From positions 3,968,001 through 4,032,000 of the forward strand of contig OY992834.1 of NCBI GenBank assembly GCA_963921425.1: a stretch of 64,000 nt of DNA. Reading direction: 5' to 3'. Of the stretch, positions 54,552 to 64,000 are shown piece after piece (within the stretch, counting starts at the first letter, position 1; each line of letters opens with the position of its first letter). The notes beneath the pieces are model-generated. The model ran no database searches. It was given only the letters and a program-made list of their open reading frames with translations, and was not told the DNA's origin. The position numbers and the translations under genes were made by a program. The DNA is from Dryas octopetala (Eukaryota; Streptophyta; Magnoliopsida; Rosales; Rosaceae).

Positions 54552-57500
54552 TCATTTATTCTGGATTTCATCTACACTAGTCTCCTCTGTGTTGTTACAT
54601 TCCAATGCAGCATGTCTAGTAGAATCTGGCATTTGGTAAGAGGACGATTCACTCTTCCAAGCTTGTAGTCCAGTAAAGCGTGCAAGATCAACCCATTGCT
54701 GCAGCAGTTGAGAGGAAATATTAAGAGCAATATTGGGCAATAAATTTATCTAATTGCATTTTAGCTATTGTGATGCAACAATGGTTCACGTAGAAAATGA
54801 ATCAAGATTAAATGATTTTGTAAATCACAAACCATCAGGTCCATGAGGCATGAACAATAACCAAAATAACAAATGGAAAAAGATCCACAGAGTTCATGAA
54901 AGATTTACATAAACAACAGTACACCATCAGTAGCCACTTCATCTATTAAGACAAGTATATATTCTCTAAACACATAGTACATAACTACAAATTAATACAA
55001 TAGCATGATGAGCCAGGTTCCTAAACATGGCTCTCATAAAGACTAATAATAATAAGGTTGTCATGGCTTAATTGGTCTTTGAACATATAAAGAAATAAAT
55101 GAACTGGAGCATAAGAATACATTATACTTGAAGAATAACATGATTCTAACCTGAGTTCCCCAGTAAGAGTTTAATGTCCGAGAAAGGAAAGATAGCATAT
55201 TTACAAGTAATGTTTGAGAAGAAAACACATCAGAAAGTCGATGCTCCACTACTCCAGCAATAATCTGCATTACAATTATATTTCATGTTAATGCCAAAGG
55301 AACACTACAACACAACTAAGATGTATAAATATGTTTTTTACTTTTGTTATATTGCAAAGGACTGTCCTATTCATTGGATGAGTATATGAGGGTCATTCTG
55401 ACTTATAAGGTGGCAAAGATGCCTAGTTAGCTCCAACTTTACAGCTTGTAGCCCAATTTTCCTTCTCTCTTTTTTTTTTTTTTTGTTTAGAAATAGAAGC
55501 ATTTTTGTGGGCATTGGCTTCAAGTGAATTTTGAGATATACCCCATTTTTTATCCACGCTGAAGGGTTGCTGCTGTTTCATGAGTTACTATTTGTTCCTT
55601 GAGTTGCTAGTTGACTTTATTTGGCCGTTTCTGTTTTTGTTTTTATTTTTTCCGGACTGTTTGTTCACCTTTAAAGTAATTTGGTTACTCTTATATCTAT
55701 AACATATTTCTCTGTTTCCTTTTTTTTTTAGAAAAAATAAAAGCAAAGAAGATGTCGAGCACTTTCTCTACCTGATAACGGAGATTCGCTGATGTTCCGA
55801 GAAAGCATCCATATATTATTGCCGTTTTAAGCACTGGAGATCTTTTCTTTTGCTGATTGATAACAAGAGCTGGGTTAATGAATCTGCGAGCTGAAAACAG
55901 AACATTTGAGGCAGCAACAGCCCCAATACTGGAAATAAATCCAACACTAGCTAGTTTTAGCCCGCCCAAAAGCATAGATGCAAGTCTATGATTGATACTC
56001 CAATCCTTCCCTGCAAGATCCTTTTGAAATGCATTATCTGGGATGGATCCAAGAAGACCTTTAATAGCATCCATGCCATCAGGCTCATTCATCTCATCAG
56101 CATACGAAAGGAACGACAATGTCGGGGCAGGAAGCCACACTGTAAAGAAATCAACAACTGTTCCCCTTAGAGTATCCGTAATAACGTAGTCCAGCTCTTC
56201 AAAGAAATTTTCTTTGCGCCTCTCATACTGTGCTAAGAGAGTAGTAGTTATTGATATGGCTTCTTCTATGGCTAATCTATGCAAGAATTTAGGATCTGCC
56301 AACAATCTTTCTCTGAAACCCTGCATCAAGATGAGCTATGGTAATCTTATGTGCCTATTATTGCTTTTCACCTTTGAATCTAGTATAAATGTCAAAACAT
56401 TCTAATGATTAAAAACCTAACAAAGTATAAAAATTTCAAATCTACATACCTGGAAACGTTGAGTGAGCTCTGAAATAAGAGGATATTGCTCCAGATCAAA
56501 GAAGTTCTGTAATACCTCTGGAGATACCAAACCAAGATCCAGTCCTTTTTGAAGGTCCTGAAAAGCAAAACACAATTTGGTCTTCAGAGAAGAAAGCAAC
56601 ACCATTAAGGAGAGTTAATATTTTCCTAAAAGCATATGTAACTTGCAAACCCCCCATCACATCAGACAACTCACCTCCGTTAACCAAACATCATTTGTTA
56701 AATCCAAAATGACTTCTGGAAAAGGTGAAATTTCAGCTAAATAAGCAATTGATAAGATGATCCCTGTTATTTCATCATAGCTTAAGATGATCCATCTTTA
56801 TTCTTGACAATTATACCACCATAAAAGCTAACTACTAGTTGCATTAAAATTATGTACCTCCTAGTGCACGCATGAGCTTGAAGCACTCCCAGTTATTCAA
56901 TTAAGTGAAATCTCCCTATAAACATTGGGAAGTAGAACTTCTACAAAGAAAATTATTTCACCTCCGGGGAGCATTTAAAAACAATTAGGTCCTTTAATGT
57001 ATATTCTTTCAACCATTAGTGTACACTGGTGTGGGAACTTTTGTTGTCAAACTGTTTTTCAAATCAAGAATAAGTTAAACTGATGAAACAACAAAGGAAG
57101 AAAAAGACTAAGAAGAATACAGCTAACCTGTGGAAGGGCGTCTCGCCTCCTGCCTGCTGCATTCATAACTCGAGCAATTTCAGCACGATCAAAACAATTC
57201 CTATTGCAGGGTCTGGCAGCAGAATACCACAGGAAATCAGCAACAGGAACTTCACCCTCTCGTCGTATGTCCTGTCTTTCAGGATTAAGTAATATAACTA
57301 CTTGGTTTTTCTTTTGCATCTTTTTTGAAATTCTAGCTGGCAGTCCTGTCCCTCTTAACCCATATCTGACATGGCTTGCACCTGTCACCACCACTAGAAT
57401 ACCATTTGCTCCTCTATCTACCATTGCCTGCAAGATAATCTGGGACATAGTATAATCTTCAACCACTCTTGCTTGTGCAGATAGATACGAGCTCGGCCCA

Positions 57501-58814
57501 AAAGGAACCAATTGACTCGGAGAATTCAAATCAACTGGCGATCTGCGCGTGATAGAAGTGAAGCCTGAGATGAATCCCGAACCCGCTGGAGGAGCATACA
57601 TTTTACGGTCAGCCTTTGAAAGCCCACGGATTCCCTCAGCTTGGACAATCCGTAAAACCTACGAATACCAGAGTAATCACTATGCACAACTTAGTTACTA
57701 ACCTATTCACACTCTAAAAAATAAGAAGTGGCAGAAAACTAACATACATTAAGATCTTAAGAAATGACATTTATGCAACCCAGTTGTTCAAATTTAGATT
57801 ATAGGATCCAGTACAAGATACACCATGATACATTGATGCTAGCTAGTTTGATTAAAGGAAAGTGTAAGTATGTAAGAGGACCTTGAGTGGAGTACCACAA
57901 GCCACAAGCCGAACTCCATTATCGCGACAGTAACTTAGAAGAGGCTCATATTCCTGCCAGCGTTGAGGCGGCCAATGTGATGTGTAAGACTTCAAAGCTT
58001 CTCCATCTATGCTGCCATCACATATTATATAGGCATCAATATAAGCAACACAGAAATATATGCGACCGTGTGTGAAATGCAGATTATACATAAACAGATA
58101 GAAATAAACTTACGATATTTATGAGTTATGAGATAACCTTTTGTTCATGTACTGATTGAGCTGGTCCTGAAGGTTACAAGGAAAAGCTTCAAAAGCCAAA
58201 GACAAGGTTCGGTCGCTCTCCAAACACCTTTTCCCCAAGTTCTTCACAATCTCAAGCTCCAATTCTTTGTCGTCGCGAACCGGAACCTGTTCGGCTTCGC
58301 CTAAATACAGAATCCGAGCATTCATCAGCTTCTCCCAGACCTTGCTCTTGTCCTTTCCCACCGCCATTGGCTCTCCGATCGCCGTCGCGTCGTATATCCT
58401 CGACGTTATCACATCCTCCTCCTTCTTCTCCTCAGCTCTTGGTTCCGGTGCCGTCGCTGAAGGCGACAGCGACGGCGCGTCCTGAGCGCTCGCCACAGTC
58501 GATTTCAGAAACCAAGCGCCGAGCGCCAGGGACGGCGCAAGTAGTGCGTGTCGCCTCGTATGGAGCGGACTCCGGGGAGCTTTGTCGGAACAGTTGGCAT
58601 CTTCTATTGAATTTCTGATATCTTTATCGGAATCTCCGGACGAATTCCGGCGGAGAATGACGGAGATTTTGGTGTGGTGGTTCTTTCGGTAAGAAACTCG
58701 CCGGAAAACGTGGAACAGTTGCCGGCGGAGTTGGATTTCCGGAGAGGCGCGTGGAAGAGACGTTACATATAGTGGTCCACTTGCGGTGAAGCCTCTGTTG
58801 GTGTGGGGCTTCAT
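54552..58814 (-). CDS. RER5: RETICULATA-RELATED 5/6-like chloroplast protein (DUF399 + DUF3411), seven exons
   Basis: Plant RER5/RER6 proteins join a Tiki/ChaN-type DUF399 domain to a DUF3411 membrane domain in the chloroplast envelope or thylakoid; mutants of the wider family have reticulate, pale leaves. The exons (leftwards) are 58138-58814, 57882-58011, 57128-57658, 56450-56557, 55772-56320, 55151-55264 and 54552-54698 (2256 nt, 751 aa), all GT-AG. The first 100 residues are Ser/Arg-rich, with a twin-Arg-like [15 protein letters not shown] hydrophobic stretch, a plausible plastid transit and thylakoid-type signal. DUF399 motifs are [40 protein letters not shown] and [15 protein letters not shown]3411 motifs are [37 protein letters not shown] and [10 protein letters not shown] chose the ATG at 58814; an in-frame ATG at 58871 would add 19 residues. 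RER5 versus RER6 is not resolved. Confidence 0.93.
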
Positions 58815-58944
58815 TTTGATTTTGCGGCGAGAATGCTTAACATTTAGACATTCAGTCCCACACTCCCACATGGTCACACAGAAGAAAAGAGTCGTTGAAT
58901 TTCGGCTTTTGAAGCAAGTTGTTTTTGGTTCGTTATTCGTTAAT

Positions 58945-58989
58945 GTTTAGCGCCTTCTTGGCCACAAAAAAAAAAAAGTTTAGCGCCTT
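58945..58989 (+). repeat. Micro-retroposition scar upstream of the RER gene
   Basis: A 12-bp direct repeat gtttagcgcctt (58945-58956 and 58978-58989) encloses only cttggccac plus a run of A (21 bp in all). Target duplication plus poly(A) tail is the signature of LINE-machinery insertion; the copied sequence is almost entirely truncated. Confidence 0.7.
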
Positions 58990-59686
58990 AAATAATTGAT
59001 TTTTTTCTTTAATAAAAAAGAAAATAGTGTTTGATTGATTTTTTTTTTTTTCCGTCACATAAATTTTGGAAAATATTTGAAACTTCTCTGGATGGTGAAC
59101 TAGTCATCCATCTTATCTGCCAGTTACAACGAAAATCTTGAGTGGTGCCAATTCGAGTAGGGTTTAAGAAAATAAAAAAACATCATTATAATCATTTTTG
59201 TCTTTTTCCTAATTTTATATAAATGCCAATATTAAAAAACTATTGAACTGACCTGTGATCTACATCCCACAGCCCATAGTTCACGAGCCAACATGTTACA
59301 AGCGTATGACCCATTGTTCATCGCTGAAATTGTGGGTCATATACTTAATCAATATACTGATGGCCAAAAAGTTGTTACAAATAGTGCAAAACTGCTTTCA
59401 TTTCATGCAACACTTGCATTTGAGTAGTAAAGTCTTCTTCCATATGCAGCACATCTACAATGTAAACCACCAAAGGCAGAAACAATGTCTAACACATCGA
59501 TTACAGAAGCTCAATCAAATTATTCCTAAATATCCAATAGTCAATTTTCCTGACCAGAAATATGCAATACATAATATGCCTGTCCCTTAATGCCACAAGG
59601 TAAAAAGACAAAGATGGAAAGAATGACTCTAGAAAACTGCAAGCCTCGAAGCTCTTCAACAACAATTACTGGGAAGAGAGAAAAGC
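58990..59686. other. Intergenic between RER and BADC genes
   Basis: About 700 bp without recognisable coding sequence. It holds the RER promoter region and the 3' UTR of the BADC gene. Confidence 0.45.
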
Positions 59687-62600
59687 TCACTCGATCCCGT
59701 GAAATGATGGCAAGACAGCAATAAGTGGGTCCCCATAACCAACAGCTTCTGTGAATCATAAACAATTGTATTAAAAAAAGAATGAGAGAGTACAAGAGGT
59801 AACAGTATAAAAGTATAAGTAAAAAACCATAATGTACATTTCTTTTAGGTTGATCCAAAAACAACATAAGAAAGCTTTAACATTGTTGTATGTTCTAGAA
59901 TATAATGTCACTTTGGGGAGACTCACGATTGTTTTATACCATTAGTTGTTCTAGAATAACATTAAAATACCATGAGTTGGTAATGATAATAGGCATTATA
60001 CCTCCGTCATTGAAGAGGAGCTTCAAAACTTCTCCACCCACATCAGACTGCTCAACATATCAAGAATCCATCATGAGTGAAGTGCCTATCATGAAACACT
60101 GAAATTAAAGCAACTGAAATGGGAAACATACCTTCACAGGAAGTTCGGTGCCAAACTGATCCACGTATCCGATTACTTGTCCTCCTTTGATTACATCACC
60201 CTGTATATTTTGGAATCAAGAGAGGCCAAATTTCAATATTTGGGTAAGGAAATGACAATGACGCTCTTATGAGACTTCAATCATAATAAAGTTACAAAGG
60301 CACACATAGGAGGCGTGGTCTTTAACATTACTTGTATGCTTACAATAAGGGACTTATAACATCTTATTACCGAAAATGCAATCTTCTAGATGGATATTTT
60401 TTTACTGATCGGTTCAGCTCTTGCTTTACTCATTTAAATCAAAAGCTTAGAAGAATCTGATGTCACATCTCTCACTTAGCATAAGAACTTGATAGTTTTA
60501 TCATTGATTCAGAGATTCAAGCACTTGGAAATATGATACAACACATAAGGACATATTAGGTGATTTTCCTTCTGAATTATGACCTAAAAGTATTAATGTA
60601 AAGCCAAACATAGGTATGCAAGAGATACCTCTTTACAGATAGGAGGTTGCTTCTTTCCTTTCACCGTTCTGCCCCTTCGGAATGAACCAACCTGGCCAAG
60701 AAAAAAAAAAAAGGAAGAGTAAAAAAAGTGAATCCTAGACGCTATATCGTAGTTTTCCTCCCTGCATAGGCTTAACACATACCGTTGGAGAAGAAACCAG
60801 AACATATGCATTAGATCCAGAAGCCTCCAAGGCTGCTAACTTTGATGACTTGTCTACGGAAGTGTTTGTAAATGGACTGGATTTTTCAGAAGATTTTGGT
60901 GGTGATGATGGAGGGGGAGCAGGAGCTGATTCAACCATGGGTTTAGTTGGAATAGGTGGTGCTGTTGTTGGCGAGATGCTAGACACTGGAGCAATGGTGG
61001 CTCCAATGTTCCGCTTCAAATGCATTTGAAAGTCTCCAATCTAACACAGAGAATGTATGACCCATCAAATAAGAGAATGTAATACAGCCAAAAATTTGCA
61101 GATGACAATCAACTCCAGATAACCCATACCATAAAACATTAGAGACCCTGTGAGATTTAATGAACTTTATTCAGGTGTTGAAAACCATGATCTTCGCTCC
61201 AATATTTAAATTTATGCGTAGCAGATTTTTCCCCACAAGGAAATATATCTGGTGCTGGACCCACATGCATTATCATTTGTGTTACACGTGGGGCTCAACA
61301 GCACAAGTCACTGTGTTGGTTAAATACAGAATTCTTTTTCCTAAATTCCAATTAACTTATTTGTTTGAATTAAGTCCCAAAGCATTCAACTGATATATTG
61401 GCATCCGTATAGATTTCTTAAGAGAAGAAACTATTGATACGCGTCCTTTATGCCTTAACTGCATTGCCACACCAATCAATGTGTCGTCAATCCCTTAACA
61501 AATTGAGTACCCAGTGCTTGTCTGAACTTAATGATGTACATACATTTTCTTCTTTAGTATAAAATGCATGTTTTATTTACACATTAAGCAACAATAATAG
61601 ATTTCTCAAGACTAGCAGGTTGCTTGATGGGTATAGAGATTCACCTTAAGTTTCAGTTCAGCAATCTCTGTCTCATCACAGACTTCTAGCATCAGTGCCT
61701 GATGATAAAGACAACTATGTGTCAAACCAGAAGGTAGAATGCCAAAGAATTCAACCAAAACTTGTCAAGACAAATTGAACCTAATACAATTTAATGAATA
61801 ACCATCATCACAGGATAGGAGGGCATGCCTTAAGCTTGTGCTTTAAGAGCTAAAAATATCCAGAGTTGGAGCACAGCATTGGATAAAATTAATTTATGAA
61901 GTGAAAGCTGACATGAAATTAATACAAAATCTTCAAAGCTCATAATCAGTTGAGATTCATGCAGCAAGGCGTGACTAAATATAGAAGTTCCAGAAAACAA
62001 TTTGTTATATAAAAAATATATGAAGCAATCATAATCAAAGCAAGAGTAAAGATTATTTTCATTATGAATCATACAACAAACAAATGGAAGAAATGAATCA
62101 TTATACATATACAAGGATAAACTACATATATTATGGCTAATTCTCTATGTGAATCATTAATAAAAAATACCTTAACAAATGTAGGAAAAAGCTAAATATG
62201 CTTTAGAAAAAGGGAAGCATCACACAACAAAAACCAAGCTCCGTGGCTCAGTTTCTTTTCTTTCTCTAATAAAGAGATATTCTCACCTCAAATCCACTAG
62301 GAAAAGTTGCTGGTTGAGGAGCTCTCTCCGATGAGCCTTGTGCCTTGCCGTCTGATGGAACTGCCCAATCATAAATTTCTTTAGGATGGAAGTCTAATAG
62401 TTTTACTCAGAAAATGAAACATTAACATATTAGCATGTGTAAACACGTCTGTCATAGGCCAGCACAGAGAGCAGCAGTGCCATGTAATTTGATGCAACAG
62501 TGTCATGGAAGTCAGACTTTACCAAATATCCATGCAAAAGCAGAATGTAGAATAATGCAGTAGAAAGTGACTTCGGCTGAGAAGTGAGAAATCACATTGT

Positions 62601-63724
62601 GTTGGTACTCTAGCAATATTCAATTATGGACATGGAAATAGATCCTGTTTTGAGAATGACACATAAATCTAAAGCATTATAGTCATAGCTTCTTAATGTG
62701 GTGAAAAATATCAAATATCTAAAATTACATTCAGCCCACCACTCTCTCAACTTCCCCCTCTCCCACCTCTCCCACCCCCACCCCCAAAGAAAATATAACC
62801 AATGGATTGATGCAATAGGACTTGTAAAGAACAAACATGTTACTGATAAATAGACATGGACTTTTTTTTTTTGGGCCTGAAAATAGACATAAAATTACCA
62901 TTGGATTTTTCAGTCTTGGTAGCTTCAGATGTCTTCGCACATGATAGTAGCACTCCCTTCCGCTTTTGTGGAGAATAAATGAACTTCTCACCGACCATCA
63001 AGCCTTGGAAGTATGATCTACTTGAGGTGGGCCTTCTGGCGTTGTACGCTGGAAACATACCAGGCTTGTCAACCAAGGACCGGATATGCAAAACTGTGCC
63101 TACAGAACCTGCTATATCACATTGTCTTATGAGAACCTGAATCCAGATCAAACTTCAACAATGGTTGAACAGTTTGCACTTTGCAGAGTAACGTTAAAAG
63201 AATTATGCATATATGATTTTAACATAGGCAAGAACAAACAAAATAATAAAATTGATGGTTGGCATGGGATCAATAATTTTCTTTCGGATTCGCTATTCAG
63301 TTGAATATTACATCAGATCTCAAACCACTGGACCATAGTTTGTTACCTCAATATCCAAATTTCCTTTGAATTAGTATTACATTAATCACTTCACAGATAG
63401 TGTGCAATAACCAGCTTAGTTTCGTTCTCCAGAGATAACGAGATAACTACACAAATTTGAACCGTTCTATTTCCTTTTTGAGAATCCACAGAATTCTGAT
63501 TCCTTCTGATCTCATTTCATTCACGAAACCAAACAAGTAAACAAAAATATAGCTCAAATTATTCAACCACTAAATCACTAATGCAAGCATATACATCACT
63601 GCTTAAGCTTCACAGATATACCCAAGAATATACACATATAATGTATACATGTATGCATGAAAATAGAGAGAGAGAGAGAGAGAGAGTTACAGTTAAAGGA
63701 TCGGAGAACAGCAGAGGACTCCAT
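59687..63724 (-). CDS. BADC1: BADC protein (biotin/lipoyl attachment domain lacking the biotinylated lysine), nine exons
   Basis: BADC proteins resemble the biotin carboxyl carrier subunit of plastid acetyl-CoA carboxylase but cannot be biotinylated. They replace BCCP in the complex and lower fatty acid synthesis. The exons (leftwards) are 63691-63724, 62899-63108, 62287-62360, 61645-61698, 60783-61040, 60629-60691, 60132-60200, 60002-60047 and 59687-59748 (870 nt, 289 aa), all GT-AG. The N-terminus MESSAVLRSF... is Ser/Arg-rich, a plastid transit type. The middle is a Pro/Ala/Ser-rich linker (APAPPPSSPPKSS). The C-terminal hammerhead domain reads CKEGDVIKGGQVIGYVDQFG, TELPVKSDVGGEVLKLL and YGDPLIAVLPSF. 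At the hairpin where BCCP has the AMKM biotin site this protein has DQFGTE, so no target lysine is present. Intron 1 begins with a (CT)n tract just after the donor. Confidence 0.92.
63667..63686. repeat. GA/CT microsatellite at the BADC intron 1 donor
   Basis: An uninterrupted (GA)n run on the plus strand lies directly inside intron 1 of the BADC gene, starting a few bases from the GTAACT donor (63690/63689). Confidence 0.8.
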
Positions 63725-64000
63725 GGGAGTAATCGAATGGAACAAAATGCAGAAGAGAGATTTCTGGGAATTTGACGAACCAGAAATGAAGGAATTGGGT
63801 CGATATGTCAATTTAATAATTTATAGAGAAATTTGGGGGTTAAATCGAGAGCTTAAAGAAAAGGAAGAACCGAAGAACTACTCCGTGTGTGTTTGGTTAA
63901 GCACAGTTGGGGAGGTTGTCTTCGAAATGTCCGCCCGCTCCCATCAGTTTCTCCGTTTAACTTTCCGCTACTTATCGCTAACTTGCGCCGGGGTGTGTTC
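63725..64000. other. Promoter region of the BADC gene
   Basis: 276 bp upstream of the BADC start codon to the window end. No ORF; no clear TATA box. Confidence 0.35.

Overview
The window is nuclear DNA from a flowering plant. Every substantial gene has GT-AG introns, AT-rich introns and intergenic DNA, and proteins of plant-specific families: AVT6 amino acid transporters, CAN nucleases, RETICULATA-RELATED, BADC, CHX, ERD15 and WUN1/SAG20. A core eudicot is clear. A rosid such as Rosaceae is my guess only.

Layout. 1-4830 (minus): two tandem AVT6-like amino acid transporter genes, the first cut by the window edge. 5131-6016: a small inverted-repeat transposon filled with a 68-bp minisatellite. 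6723-10800 (plus): a complete nine-exon alpha-SNAP gene with a GC-AG intron, a duplicated splice acceptor and a LINE relic in an intron. 15271-17001 (plus): a PLAC8-family membrane protein. 19861-21246: two short DNA transposons with target duplications. 21948-22496 (plus): a WUN1/SAG20-like wound/senescence protein that appears to start at a non-AUG codon. 25827-29878: an almost whole hAT-Ac transposon. 31700-32389: a Mutator-like element. 32726-34302 (plus): a small Sel1-repeat gene with a solo LTR in its second intron. 35660-41957 (minus): a tandem duplicate of a CAN-type staphylococcal-nuclease-like gene, with both copies intact. 43415-43856 (plus): a 74-aa copper-chaperone-like HMA protein. 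44221-49351 (minus): an ERD15-like gene split near its start codon by a 4.6-kb Ty1/copia element whose two LTRs look identical. 50887-53579 (plus): a CHX cation/H+ antiporter. 54552-58814 (minus): a RETICULATA-RELATED 5/6-like chloroplast protein. 59687-63724 (minus): a BADC (biotin-attachment-domain-containing) protein.

The genes do not form a pathway. From memory of the Arabidopsis map, however, BADC1, RER6, CAN1, alpha-SNAP2, AVT6C and CCH lie close together near At3g56130-At3g56240, with a second partial set (RER5, CAN2, AVT6E) near At2g40400-At2g40420. The window therefore looks like an expanded microsyntenic block. It was loosened by transposons and by local duplication of the AVT6 and CAN genes.

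I found no convincing new multi-gene system. The strongest observations are the very recent Copia disruption of ERD15, the likely non-AUG start of the WUN1/SAG20 gene, the 46-bp duplication of a splice acceptor in alpha-SNAP, and a set of tiny retroposition scars. One of those scars has its empty site preserved in the tandem CAN paralogue.

Exon borders were placed by reading splice consensus and family alignment by eye. For every multi-exon gene that could be completed, the exon lengths sum to a multiple of three.
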